Source: Rutpela maculata
Taxonomy: Eukaryota > Arthropoda > Insecta > Coleoptera > Cerambycidae
Reading direction: 5' to 3'
Length of the DNA stretch: 64,000 nt
NCBI GenBank assembly: GCA_936432065.2
Contig: OW386285.2
Span: forward strand, 168,280,425 to 168,344,424
A program made the translations under genes and the position numbers. This document shows positions 11,559-23,846 of this stretch, piece after piece. Every line of letters begins with the position of its first letter. The stretch's first letter is position 1. Below the pieces are notes generated by a model. The model was not told where the DNA came from. It searched no databases and saw only the letters and a program-made list of their open reading frames with translations.

Positions 11559-14335
11559 TTAAGGATAGGATTTTGTAGAGTGAGAGGGAAATATGCATTT
11601 ATTTTCGGTTTGTCATAAATATTTAAAAAATCATAAATGGTATAATCTTTAAAATAGTTTCAAATACTTCTCATTGCTCTAAGGAATACAACCTTATACA
11701 GTAATTATCATAAAGGACAATGTTAAAAATAGCTGATTTTTGGCCCCTATCCCGGAATGCACAAAACCCAAAAAAAATGGTTGGAACAGGCTCAAGATTA
11801 ATAAAAATACATCTTCGTGGTACCAAAACCCTGAGGAAAATTTTATTTCACCCCCAAAAACATAAAAACAACCACTAAAATGCTATAAATAATAGCTTAT
11901 ACTGAATGTGAAAATTATATTTATTTTATGGTAACTATTAGGTATCGATTCAATAGAGATAACAAAAAGGTAAAAACTACCACTATCCACACCCTATTCG
12001 GGGGGATGAAACGAGATACACAGCATCTAATATTAAAAGAAATAGGTACCAAGTTGATTAAAAATGTACAAAATGATTTTTTAATATTAGTTGAGCCAGA
12101 CCTTCAACTGTTCCTGGCCTCAGCATCTCTGTTTTCAAAAACAACCCCTATAAGGGTATGAAATAATATTGGCAAGTATTATTACAAGAAAGTGCTTTAG
12201 TTAACGACCCTGGAAACCACCAAACTATTCGGGGTGCAATTCTATTCACAGTATCGGATACTAAAAAAATGCCGCGGCACTTAGTAATGCACCAAATTAT
12301 TTTCTACTAGTAAGAGGGACAGACATTCACTTGGTCTCGACGTGATTATTACGAAAAACTACCTCTATATCAATATAAAAATATTTACCGCACGTAATAT
12401 TACAATAGATCTTTATGGTTTTAGTCAACACATTTTTTTTAATAAAGAACAAATAGCGAGTTATTTTGCAACCTCAAAAACAACCAAACTACCCTATTCA
12501 GGTGGTAGAATCGTATTTACCGCTACAAATACTAAAAAATAAGAAACAAGGTGATTAAAATGAATCAACACCAACTCCGGTTTAGGGTTGACAGGCACTA
12601 TAGACAACTAATGTTAGAAAAAGAAAAGATTACCAATTTATGAAATATCTAAAATCATATGAAAATATTACAGCAACACATACTGATTACCTAATAGTAT
12701 CCCTATAAAGAAAAACTGCCGTTATTTAGAGATGTTAGAACAGCATCTAGTACAGAATATTTTCAGAGCAAATTAAAATAAAATGAAAGGTTTCTATTGG
12801 TTCTTATGTCTGCATTTCCACGTCGTTAGTGTGTCACGTGGAAAATAAACCAGCTATCATATTTTAACGTACTGAGTAAAATTTGTATGTACCTTTTGTA
12901 CCTGTTTTCTGCAAAAGGGCCCCGCTTTCAAACTAGCAAATACGCATACGTTCTTAATTAGATATTACACTAGTTGTTGTCAAAATATTAGCTTTGCTAA
13001 AATGACAGGTCTGGCAGCTCTGGGATCTTGGACTATATAAGGGGTTATTAAAAATGATATTAGTTTATTCTCTGTTATATTATTCCATGTAAAGGTACTT
13101 CTGGGTAAGCTTCACTTGTTGAAGAAAAGGGTACCGTAAATATGTAAATGGATATTTGCAAAGAAGGATCATTTGGCCACTTATTGTGTTCTCCAGGATG
13201 CACCATGAGGTGGCGATCCTTTTTGCATTCAACATTTTTTTTTTGCTATTTTTTTATCTTACTGGTGAACTAACATTAGCAAAATGTTAACTATAATACT
13301 ATGTGTATGTGCAGTATTATAGTATATAAGTAAATATTATATCTAGATAGATATTAAATAGTGTAAAAATTAAATGTTCACACACTCAAAATCGCAAATG
13401 TGTCACTAGAATACCTCTGCGAAACCTGAGTGTTTATTTGGTAAACATCTTTATTGTTACATTGTGTAATCTTTTAATTCCAAATAAACATTATTATTAT
13501 TATTATTCCTATTATTATTATATTATTATAATGTGAAACTCTCTGAAGATTTAATAAACATTCTTCTAAAAATGCAATTATATATAATTACTCCTACATA
13601 TATGTATATAATAATGTAATAATTATAATATAATAATTTATTATTTATTTTTTATTATAGGGGTTGTTTTTGAAAATAGGGATGCTGAGGTCGGATCAGT
13701 TGAAGGTCTGGCTCAACTAATATTAAAAAATCATTTTGTACATTTTTAATCACCTTGGTGCCTATTTTTTTAATATTACATGCTGCGCATGGCATGGTGT
13801 TCCATCCCTCGAATAAGGTGTGGATAGGGGTAGTTTTTACCTTTTTGTTATCTCTATTGAATCGATACCTAATAGTTATCATAAAATAAATATAATTTTC
13901 ACATTCAGTATAAGCTATTATTTATAGCATTTTAGTGGTTGTTTTTATGTTTTTAGGGGTGAAATAAAATTTTCCCCAGGCTTTTGGTACCACGAAAATG
14001 TACTTTTATTAATCTTGAGCCTTTTTCAACCATTTTCTATGGGTTTTATGCTTTCCGGGATAGGGGCCAAAAATCAGCTATTTTCAACATTGTCCTTTGT
14101 ATACACTTAAATGTCATACTCTAATAATGGAATTAGGAACTATTTTCATTGACAAACTATGATATTCAAGTACAACAGAATTACAATAAAAAAAAATATA
14201 TAGTTGTATTCGTTAGAACAATAGCAATTATTTAAAACAGTTTTAAAGATTATGCTAGTTTGGTTTTTTAGTTATTTATAATAAACCGAAAATAAATGCA
14301 TATTTCCCTCTCACTCTGCAAAGTCCTATCCTTAA
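11559..14335. mobile_element. TTAA-flanked inverted-repeat element (GGATAGG family)
   Basis: TTAA at 11559-11562 and 14332-14335 flank termini reading GGATAGGATTTTG on the left and its near-inverse CAAAGTCCTATCC on the right. The arms (about 11559-12150 and 13655-14335) are inverted copies carrying the same remnant reading frame (TIRYRFNRDNKKVKTT) in opposite directions. The unrelated middle (about 12150-13650) includes an ATT microsatellite at 13489-13550. TTAA target use is typical of piggyBac-type elements, but no transposase is present. A short relative lies at 33729-34130. Confidence 0.8.
13489..13555. repeat. ATT microsatellite
   Basis: Imperfect (ATT)n directly after AAATAAACATT. This layout resembles the 3' tail of a retroposon, but no body could be assigned. 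Confidence 0.7.
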
Positions 14336-15123
14336 TACAAATCTATAAGACATCATACACAATCTGAAGGAAAAACATTTTCTTAATCATCATTATAAAT
14401 TTACCTTCTCTCAATAAACCCATATTACTAAGAAAACATATTCTCAGTCTGCGCATTTTTTTCCTCTTTTATAGTCAGCATTCTCACTTGAATATATTCA
14501 CAAAATAATAATAAACACAAAGGATAATATAACAGTCGTCCTGCAGAATCGTAAACTCCGTTCCTTGGTATAGCTATGTTTATCATAATTTACCTAAGCA
14601 GATGTGTGCTTCACAAACAGAACTCTTAAGATTAAAAATAAAATCATTTATATAAGTTGTATTATTTTGTAGATAATTAATTTCCATTAAAGTTAGTATT
14701 ATAATATTGTCAATAAGTTGCTGTTTTTTTTTTGTATTTTGTAAACATATAATTTTCACAATAATTCTAGTACATCAAGAAATGTGGAGAAGCATGTTAT
14801 ATGAAAGTTAAAATACTGTAAGCAGTATTAATAAGAGGTACATTTAATAACAAAATGAATAGAATAACAAATTGATTTAAGAGCTGTATATTCTCCACTC
14901 CTCAAAATTTAGATGATCTGTTCTGTCCAAATGAATCATAAAAGCTTTGCTGTCACTACAGAGTCCAAATATTCAATGTAAATATTTAACATAACATAAA
15001 GAGAAATATATTAATTTGTTATATATACCTATTTTCAAAAGTGTTGTATACTTTTTGGCTCATTTTCTAATAAATATCAGTGTTTCTATTTAATTAAATG
15101 GAAAATGAATAATTCGGTTGAAA
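14336..15123. other. Intron segment without recognised feature
   Basis: AT-rich, with no long open frame, no inverted repeat I could pair and no splice-flanked conserved peptide. It separates the TTAA element from the LINE 3' end. Confidence 0.5.
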
Positions 15124-15570
15124 ATAGATAGATAGATAGATTTATTCATGTTAAAAATTATAAAATTGTACACACGTCAAACAGAGTTACACTTACAAAT
15201 AGGTAAAAACAATACAATAGATTTAAAATTCATGTAAAAATGGACGAAATTATAATAAATGGAATAAAAAGCTACATAATAAACATTAACAAAAAAAAAA
15301 ATAATGTTTGTCAAATCACAGAACATAAATTTTAGTAAAATTACAAGTTTACAATTTCTCTCACTATATCTTCATTTGAGAAGAATGCATTTTTTGTCAG
15401 AAAATCTTTTATTGTAGATCTAAATTTTTGTTTAGGTAAAACTCTAATACGGTCATCTAATAAGTTATATAATTTAATACCGTGGTGACTAACACCAGTC
15501 TGCCCTCTAGTTAGCCTTGTGAACTCGGTTCTTATGTTATCTCTACGATGTGTTTCATGCATTCATACAT
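15124..15570 (-). pseudogene. 3' end of a truncated non-LTR retrotransposon
   Basis: The minus strand encodes 73 residues ending FSNEDIVREIVNL, with GVSHHGIKLYNLLDDRIRVL before it. That pattern (G-KLYN-LPD-IR, then a basic stretch, then F-S-E) is usual at the C-terminus of LINE ORF2. After about 200 bp of 3'UTR the element ends in a (TATC)n tail (GATA on the + strand, 15127-15143). Everything upstream of the C-terminal tail is missing, as expected from incomplete reverse transcription. Confidence 0.72.
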
Positions 15571-15859
15571 TTGAACGTTCAGTTAACTGGGCGACGGTAA
15601 AATTTTATTTCATAATTTTTAGTTGCCTCTTTATTGAGGTTCTACACAGTGAAATATCCGTTGTTGTGACTTTATAAGCTTTAACATTACGCGTGTTATC
15701 AGAGAAAGCTGAAATTACTATATATCAAATTTCAAGTAAATTTGCAAAAATAATTATCACTGCCATATTGGGTTAGCCATTTTGAATTCTTAACTTTTAA
15801 CATCAGATTCGTTATCAGCTATTCCTAAAATACCTAATTTGAAATTTTTTATCACAAAA

Positions 15860-17526
15860 TTAAAGGACCCCAGAATAAAACCCATGAAAATGTTGATTCG
15901 GTGGAATCGGCTGAAATTTTGGAATTTTGCTGATCAAAAGTTCTTATCACATCGAGCGAATGCTATGGACAGTTTTTGAGATACAACTTGTCAAAGTTAG
16001 GTAATTTGCGTCGTTTTAGACATTCAAGAACTTTTTACTCCTAAACTATTAACTTTAGCAAAAAATTGCAAGGGATGAAATATTTTTGTTCTAGCTAAAT
16101 AAAGCTCGAGAATTTTTTTCAGAATTTTTTTATCACTTTTTAGGTTAGGTAAAATGTATGATATGTCATATTTCGGCATGCTTCGGTGGAATTGGCTGAA
16201 ACTTTGCTATTTTGTAGTTAAAGTCATGCTAATCAAAAATTCCTATTGCACTGAGTATCCTATGAGTGGTTTTAACTCCAGGAGTGCCTGAAGGTCTTAA
16301 CAACGAGGTAACGGGTAATCTATATGTACGTGTTTATGAATGGCTTCCAGCGTGTTTGTGTACGTGCGTGCGTGTGTGTGTGATTATTTTTATCAAAGAA
16401 CCTGCTCTTACCGGCACTATGTATCTTATGAGAGCGTTCTCATTGCCAAACCTGGATGCTCCCATTTTTCTGGTTTCCCTTTCTATCTGTTTATTTTTAT
16501 ATTTTGTTGTTTTTTAATATTTTTTTTAGTTTTTATATATTGAGAATACATAGGATTTTCAGGAACAAGTGCTCTGTTTCCAGTATCATGTATCGTTCGA
16601 AAAAGAATCATTGATGGATGTTTTATGTGATTTTCATGCCGTGCGTACCCCAAAAACCATAATACGCTTGTGTTTTCAGTGGTTCCGCATCAAACTCATT
16701 AGAACGATTTTTCTCACAAAGTCCGTCCTACGACTAAAATGAAAGAGGACATTTTTTGAGTATTTTTAATTAGTGAATGACATTTTTGTACCAAAGTGAA
16801 AAAAAAATAAAAGACAAGAAATTAATTCAACATATCGACAGCCCCCTCAATACCACCCACTTACGGTAAAAAATAGTTTTAAAAAATAATGTAAAAATAA
16901 GCTTGTATTATTGTTCAGTATGCTTATAAAGTGGCGTGAATCAAAAAATTTCTGAAATATAAAATAATAAGCAATTTTTGGGTGCCATTTTCAAAGGGCC
17001 GCCGTACCTTAAGGTATTTGCGTGTAGAATCTGCACCAGAAGTTTGTCATCGATATTTCCGGAGAACCCTGTATACCCTGGCACATACATACACACAAAC
17101 ACATGCACACAGTACATAAACACGCTGGAAGCCATTCATATAGATTACCCGTTACCTCGTTGTTAAGACTTTCAAGCACTCCTGGAGCGAAAACCACTCA
17201 TAGGATAGACTCAGTGCAATGGGAATTTTTCATCAGCATGACTTTAACTACAAAATAGCAAAGCTTCAGCCAATTCCACCGAAGCATGCCGGAATATTAC
17301 ATATATATATTTTTCCTAACCTAAAAATTGATAAAAAAATTATTGAGCTTTATTGGACTTGAATAAAAATATTTCGACCCTTGCAACTTTTTGCAAAAAC
17401 TGTCCATAGGATTGGCTCGATGTGATAAGAACTTTTGATCAGCATGACTTGAACAATAAAATACCAAAATTTCAGCCGATTTCACCGAATCAACATTTTC
17501 ATGGGTTTTGTTCCGGGGTCCTTTAA
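15860..17526. mobile_element. TTAA-flanked palindromic element (AGGACCCC ends)
   Basis: TTAA at 15860-15863 and 17523-17526 flank AGGACCCC and its inverse GGGGTCCT. The arms, each about 550 bp, share GGAATTGGCTGAAACTTTGC, GAATGGCTTCCAGCGTGTTT and ACGAGGTAACGGGTAATCTA in inverted order. CA/TG-rich stretches sit near 16345-16380 and 17080-17110. No transposase is visible. The ends resemble those at 56273-57813 (TTAA then AGGAC). It is probably a non-autonomous piggyBac-type element. Confidence 0.8.
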
Positions 17527-17917
17527 TGAAATTAAACTATCATTAGCGACTTCGTCTAATTTTCGACTAAAAAAATCTTGTTCCCAATTTTTGCTCACCT
17601 TATACTAAACGTAGCTTGAAATTAATAAGGGACCACCTCTGAGTCATACCTCGCAATTTGAGAAAGATTTCATAAAAATCGCTAAGCCAATTCCGAGTAA
17701 TGTTTGCACAAATATAAAAAAATATATATACATACAGGTCGAATTGAGAACCTCCTCCTTTTATAAACTTTGAAATATTGATACAATTTTATATGGAGAC
17801 CATTTTCTGTTACGGAAACGTTTCTCCATTGATTTGGCCTTTGATAAAAGTATTTGGTACTTAATTTATCTTTTATCATTTTATAGTTTTATTACAAATA
17901 AAATTGTTTCATTTCAG

Positions 17918-18847
17918 GTGTTTAAGTAGCATATACTCAGGACACCATTCTATTTTAATACCTCCTTCTGAAGTTGAAGTTAATCCGGCATTGTGGCTTA
18001 CTGCAGTAAGTCAATATAAAGTACGAGATACATTCTGTTCATATGGAGTTATGGAACTGTGCACAAAAGGGTTAGGATCTTCAGTAAATCAGTTAAAATC
18101 AAGGGGTGTCAATCTGGCTTGCGTGAGAACTTGTGTAGTAGTAGCAGAAGAAAGACCAAGAATTAATCTAACTACTAGCTTTTCAAAATTATTCAGTGCT
18201 TTAGGCCTCAGTCCTAGAGCAGTATCAACTTCCTTTGGATGCAGAGTAAATGTTACAATTTGCTTGCAAGGTGCATCAAGTCCAGAACCATCAACTGTAT
18301 TTGTAGACTTGAGAGCTCTTAGAAATGATAGAGTCAGTTTAGTAGAGAGAGGCAGCCCACACAGTTTATGTCTCATGGAAAGTGGTAAATTACTTCCAGG
18401 AGTAAAGGTAATTATTGCTAATCCAGAAACAAAAGGACAATGTGGTGATTCCCATTTGGGTGAAATTTGGGTACAAAGTGGACATTCTGCAAGTGGATAC
18501 TTTACAATATATGGTGATGAAAGCGAGTATGGAGATCATTTTAATGCCCGTTTAGTAACTGGAAATACTGGCGAAGTATACGCTAGAACGGGTTATTTAG
18601 GATTTTTAAGAAGAACTGAATTAACTGAAAGAAACTGTGTGGTTGAAGAAACAATATTAAATCGTGAAAGTGATAATGAATCAGTGGGATCATCTCATCA
18701 TCTAGTCCCTACTGATTCTCCTGAATTACATGATGCTGTATTTGTTGTTGGAGCTTTAGATGAAACCATCATGTTAAGAGGAATGAGATATCATCCTATT
18801 GACATTGAAAATAGTGTTCTAAGGTGCCATAAGAAAATTGCAGAATG
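17918..18847 (+). CDS. DIP2: DIP2 exon (core of second FAAL-like domain)
   Basis: 310 residues, starting CLSSIYSGHHSILIPP after the split Trp. Family blocks include NPALWLTAVSQYKVRDTFCS, VRTCVVVAEERPRI, SPRAVSTSFGCRVN, ETKGQCGDSHLGEIWV, GYFTIYGDE and ARTGYLGFLRRTEL (the A7-like motif, YRTGDLG in other adenylating enzymes). ETIMLRGMRYHPIDIE closes the hinge region. Between RRTEL and HDAVFVVGALDE there is an acidic, serine-rich segment of about 37 residues, where my recollection of vertebrate DIP2 has only about nine. The acceptor is ATTTCAG (17911-17917) and the donor GTGAGT (18848). The last codon TG|T (Cys) is completed at 30261. Confidence 0.97.
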
Positions 18848-19769
18848 GTGAGTATTTTTGTTTTCTTGTAATATATTTTTAATAATCACATAAATTTAAT
18901 GAAAATATTTTATGTAGTTACATCTAAAAATACATTTTAACTTTTGTTGGCCAAAAAAGAAAAATCCCCTGTGAATCTTTTACTGTTGTAGTTGTGTACT
19001 GTCCCTGATCTTAAAATTTTTTGCTTCTCATAATTTTAATAAAACTAACTTTGATAGAATAGAAGCGTTTTTTTCTTAAAAGTACAGTCAGTGATGGGTA
19101 AAATTGATACCTTACTTTTTTGGTTAAATATGTATTTTTTCAATATATGCTATGCGTGGTATATACTTTTAACACAATAACGATACTTCCAAGGTGTTGT
19201 TTTAAAAAGTACCAACCAAAAGTAATTGTTAAAAATTACTTGTATATTTTATGAATACACAGTATGCCCCACTTTTCACAGTAACACCTTTGTAGCTCAG
19301 TTATTATTCATCCAATTTCAACCAAATTTGGATTTTTATCAAAGACGTTTATTATATCTTTTTTGAGTAAAACAAAACTGATTTCAGTCGCTGACTCGTT
19401 AATGTACGTTTTCATTAAAAAAGAAAAGGTTGATTTTTCAAGAATTTTTTTTACCGAAAAACAAATGCAATATTATTGACCAGCATGCTTTAGAATCATC
19501 ATATCCAAAATTAATGACATTTTGATTTATGGTTTTTGAATTACGATTCCCTTAAAATCATATTTTTCAAACATTAAATAATTAATAACTTGAAAATGAA
19601 TTTAATTTTCTATTTAAATTCACTTTTTCTACCACACAGTGTCATTGTAATCGATTTTTTTTAAATTTATAGGTCAAGAATTTACATTGGAAAATTACCA
19701 AAAATTTTGAATCAACAGCCCCGTAAATTATTTAGACATTAAGAATTGCCGAATTTGAAAGTACAAATA

Positions 19770-21590
19770 GTCCAATAAATAAGCCGGAAAATGTGGAAAA
19801 GTGGTGGAACAGCACCAATTTGAAAAATTCCTTTTTTCACGTGTTCCCTAGACTCCCAGGAACATTCATTAGTGTTATGTCGTGGGGTATAAAAGATACG
19901 CTCTTTATGGTTAAGCACCTAGGCTTTATTATATCACCATGTAAATGACTATACACTTGTAGAATTGACTAGATTTACACTGAATGTTACATTTAATAGA
20001 AGCTGACATGTGTTCACTCTGGAGGTCCAAACTTAACTGCGGAGCCGTCTACTTAGTGGGGATGTCTCACTTCTGGTCATGTGACCGGAACCTAAATTTC
20101 GGGGTTTGAATATTTCGTGCCACACAACAATTAACATTGACCCCTCAATTACCTCCAAAAATGAGAAAGTTAGGGGGATTTGAAGTGCTCCAAAATGTAG
20201 CGAGGTCCAAATTGAGGAATTCTATATTCCGGTATGGAATTCGTGCAATTTTTTTATGAAAATTCCACTTTTTTTCGGGCGGAAATTTAAATATGAATAT
20301 TGTGCTGCGGAAGTGTGCTTTAGAGGGTTTTTTGGGTCGCCGATCATGATTCCAAATTGAGCAATTCCATATTCCAGACTGGAATACGTGCCATGGAAAA
20401 TTCCATTTTTCCAGAAAAAATTTAAATATTAACGTTTTTCCACGAAAATGTGCTCTAGGAGGTTTTTTTGGTAGCTGATCATGATTTTGAGGTCCAAATT
20501 TAAGAATTCCATATTCCAGACTGGAATACGTGCCATGGAAAATTCCATTTTTTTAGAAAAAATTTAAATATTAACGTTTTTCCACGAAAATGTGCTCTAG
20601 GAGGTTTTTTTTTGGTCACTGATCATGATTTTGAGATCCAAATTCAAGAATTGTATATTCCAGACTGAAATACATGCCATGAAAAATTCAATTTTTTCAG
20701 AAAAAATTTAAATATTAACGTTTTTCCACGAAAATGAATCGATTTGTCCGGCTGAAATATCGGATGAACAGGAAGATGAAAGTGACACTGAAGAAGAACC
20801 AACAAATCCGGAATTACCAGTTCTCGAATATGATTCAGATTATGATTGATGTAAATGTAAATTATATAAAAAAATAATGATAAATTACTAACTATTTTAT
20901 TACACAGAATACCACCTTTTGTACCAAAACAATAAATGCTATATTTTTGTAAAAATTGTTATCTTTTAATCACTTACCTCACTTGAAAGAAGAAAAAATT
21001 TGCATGCATTCTTGCAATGTTTATAAAATTTCTATGTATATTAATTTGAAATGCTTGTAATATTTAATATGTAAAATTAAATTGAAAAATTATTTTAAAA
21101 TACTCATAATATTCATAATAATTTTTTTTCTTCAAAGTGAAATTCGACACGAAAATGGCACAAATTCCAGTACAGAACTTGAATTTAGAGCACACTTCCG
21201 CAGCACAATATTCATATTTAAATTTCCGTCCCAAAAGTGGAATTTTCATTAAAAAAAATGGCACGAATTCCATACTGGAATATGGAATTCCTCAACTTGG
21301 ACCTTAGATTCTTGATCAGTGACCCAAAAAACCTCCTAGAGCCCATTTCCGAGACGAAATATTAATTTCATAAATTTTTTTATGACAGCTACTTTTTGGG
21401 GCACTTCAAAGCCCGCTGACTTTCTCTTTCGGAGGTAATGCAGGAGTCATTGCTGATGAATATTCCTGGGTGTCTAGAGAACACGTGAAAATTTGTTTGT
21501 GAAAAGAAATTTTTCAAATCGGTGCTGTTCCACTGCTTTTCCACATTTTACACTTTTTTCCGGCTTATTTACTGGATTAAAATGACAGTA
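19770..21590. repeat. Inverted repeat with internal 175-bp tandem units
   Basis: The left block near 19775-19880 (AATAAGCCGGAAAATGTGG, GGAACAGCACC, CACGTGTTCCCTAGAC) is inverted at 21465-21590. A second paired block is 20140-20330 against 21170-21310. Between 20340 and 20735 a unit containing GGAATACGTGCCATGG and TTTTTCCACGAAAATG repeats about three times at roughly 170-180 bp. A coding remnant follows at 20735-20850. Confidence 0.75.
20735..20850 (+). pseudogene. Acidic C-terminal coding remnant
   Basis: The + frame reads CPAEISDEQEDESDTEEE, then PTNPELPVLEYDSDYD and a stop. The acidic tail has codon-like composition unlike the surrounding AT repeats. It starts abruptly at the end of the tandem unit, so it looks like the tail of some protein captured in, or left over from, the mobile element. 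I do not recognise the parent protein. Confidence 0.4.
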
Positions 21591-21604
21591 GCTGGTAGAA
21601 AATA

Positions 21605-22040
21605 GTATATTATATTACTAGGAGTAGAACGCACTCTTTTTTTGTGTTGAGCCCAGGATTTGCAAACTGGGCGAAACACAAAAAAAGGCGTTCTACTCCG
21701 TGTAATATATACTATTTTTTCTTCAAGCGTATTAAAATGCAAAAATTCATTTATTTATCATAAATGTACAAATATTCAAACTACAGTCTTACATGTTGAC
21801 ACAATATGACAAGTGGCTAGTGGAAAGCACGCCACCGGTGGCTTTCGGTATTAACATTATGTTACTAGTAAAACAATACCCACTGCGGTGGCGCTTTCGG
21901 AACTAACATTATGTTACTAGTAAAACAATGTCCACTACGGTGGCGTTCGGTACTAACATTTTGTTACTAGTAAAACAATGTCCTACTTCTACTTCTGTTT
22001 TTGGTGACATAATTTAAACATTTTAATACGCTTGAAGAAA
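21605..22040. repeat. Hairpin plus three 62-bp tandem units between inverted ends
   Basis: A foldback (21605-21713) has arms of about 50 bp around AGAACGCACTC...GGCGTTCT. Next, CTTCAAGCGTATTAAAATG (21721) is inverted at about 22018-22036 (TTTTAATACGCTTGAAG). Between them three direct units of about 62-65 bp contain CCACTGCGGTGG-like cores and AACATTATGTTACTAGTAAA (21831-21990). Confidence 0.75.
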
Positions 22041-22177
22041 AAGTGATTTTAAATTGAAAATGACATTTACATTTTTTCTTAAAAAAATTTGTTTTCAAGT
22101 TAACAGTTATACAGTGTGGAAAGCAAAAAAATGAATGTGAATTATTCCTATAAGGGATTGTTTGTTTTTATAGTGCA

Positions 22178-23475
22178 ATAACACAGCCCCGCAAAAAAAA
22201 AAGTGGTCTGTCCGGCGGATCAGACCAATATATCCGTATGTATTTGGACCCGCTGAAACCGAATCCGAAGTCGGAATTGTCAGATCAGGTCGTTTTTCAC
22301 CCCCAACCCCAAAAAACACCCCCCCTCCCAAAAAAAAAATGCTCTGTCCGGCGGACCAAACCAGTATATTCTTATGTATTTGGACCTGCTGAAACCGAAT
22401 CCGTAGTCAGAATTGCCAGATTGGCTCGTTTTTCACCCCCAACCCCAAAAAACACCCCCAAAACAAAAACAAAGTGGTCTGTCCGGCGGACTATACCAGT
22501 GTATTCTTATGTATTTTGACCTGCTGAATCCGGATTCGAAGTCAGAATTGATGGATTGGCTCGTTTTTCACCCCCAAACCCGAAAAACATACCCCCCAAT
22601 AAAATGGTTTGTCCGATGGACTAGACCAGTGTATTCTCATGTATTTCGACCTGCTGAAACCGAATCCGATGACAGAATTGTCAGACTGGCTCGTTTTTCA
22701 CCCCCAACCCCAAAAAACACCCTCAAAACAAAAACAAAGTGGTCTGTCCGGCGGACTATACCAGTGGATCCTTATGTAATTTGATCTGCTGAATCCGAAT
22801 TCGAAGTCAGAATTGTCAGATTTGCTCGTATTTCGCACCTAAAAAACACCCACAAAACAAAAAAGTGGTCTGTCCGGCGGACCATACCAGTGTATCCTAA
22901 TATATTTGGACCGCTGAAACCGAATCCGAAGTTATAATTGTCAGATTGACTCGTGTTCACCCCCAACCCCTAAAAAACACCCCCCCCCCCACAAAATGGT
23001 CTGCCCGGCGGACCATACCAGTGTATCCTTATGTATTTGGTAAGGATACACTGGTATAGTCCGCCGGACAGACCACTTTGTTTTTGTTTTGGGGGTGTTT
23101 TTTGGGGTTGGGGGTGAAAAACGAGCCAGTCTGACAATTCTGACATCGGATTCGGTTTCAGCAGGTCCAAATACATAAGAATACACTGGTCTGGTCCGTC
23201 GGACAAATCATTTTTTTTTGGGGGGTTGTTTCGTTGTTGGGGGTGAAAAACGAGCCAATCCATCAATTCTGACTTCGAATCCGGATTCAGCAGGTCAAAA
23301 TACATAAGGATACACTGGTATAGTCCGTCGGACAGACCACTTTGTTTTTGTTTTGGGGGTGTTTTTTGAGGTTGGGGGTGAAAAACGAGCCAATCTGACA
23401 ATTTTGACTACGGATTCGGTTTCAGCGATATATTGGTGTGGTCCGCCGGACAGACCACTTTTTTTTTGTGGGGCT
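22178..23475. repeat. Inverted tandem array of about 130-bp units
   Basis: Seven direct units start at TGGTCTGTCCGGCGGAC-like motifs at about 22203, 22338, 22475, 22604, 22739, 22867 and 22998. From about 23038 the array reverses and four inverted units follow (about 23060, 23187, 23322, 23441). Each unit also has TCCGAAGTCAGAATTG-like and CTCGTTTTTCACCCCCAA blocks. The outer ends ACACAGCCCCGC and GTGGGGCTGTGT form a terminal inverted repeat, so the array may be the interior of a DNA transposon. Long open frames across it are by-products of the periodic sequence. Confidence 0.88.
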
Positions 23476-23642
23476 GTGTAATTAGAGTTTTCCGCAAAAA
23501 TATCGTTGCCGCTATGGCCGCCATGTTGAGAAAATGACGGTCAAAATAGGTTTTTTCCAATTATCTCCTTTCCTGTTAGTTTCACTCTAAAATTAGGTAT
23601 TACGAATATTGTAGAAAATGAAAAATGCTACAACTTTTATTT

Positions 23643-23648
<6 letters not shown>

Positions 23649-23690
<42 letters not shown>
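23649..23690. repeat. ATA microsatellite at LINE 3' end
   Basis: About 13 perfect ATA repeats, at the 3' side of the minus-strand LINE fragment, where simple-repeat tails are expected. Confidence 0.9.
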
Positions 23691-23846
23691 ATATTAATTT
23701 CAGAAATATTGTCTGTAGAAATACAAAGAAAAATATCACAAATAACATTGTAAAAACATATACACACAAAAAACATGTGAACAGTGAGCAATTAAAAATA
23801 TTATAGGGTATAATTCACAAATAATAAAATAACTAGAGAAAAGTAG

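Larger units (their letters stand above)
9337..17917 (+). other. DIP2: DIP2 intron, 8.6 kb, transposon-filled
   Basis: Donor GTATGT at 9337 and acceptor TTTCAG ending at 17917. The split Trp codon proves the join. The intron holds a TA-flanked palindrome (9863-11205), two TTAA-flanked inverted-repeat elements (11559-14335, 15860-17526) and a LINE 3' end (15124-15562). The gaps 9337-9862, 14336-15123 and 17527-17917 have nothing I can name. Confidence 0.9.

Noticed and set aside
13655..13882. Conserved small protein TIRYRFNRDNKKVKTT
   Set aside because: The same peptide in both arms of the TTAA palindrome is an inverted repeat of DNA, with no evidence of coding constraint.
22238..23401. Several open frames of 80-143 codons in the inverted array
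   Set aside because: They appear on both strands with near-identical peptides, as expected from the repeated unit, and have no domain content.
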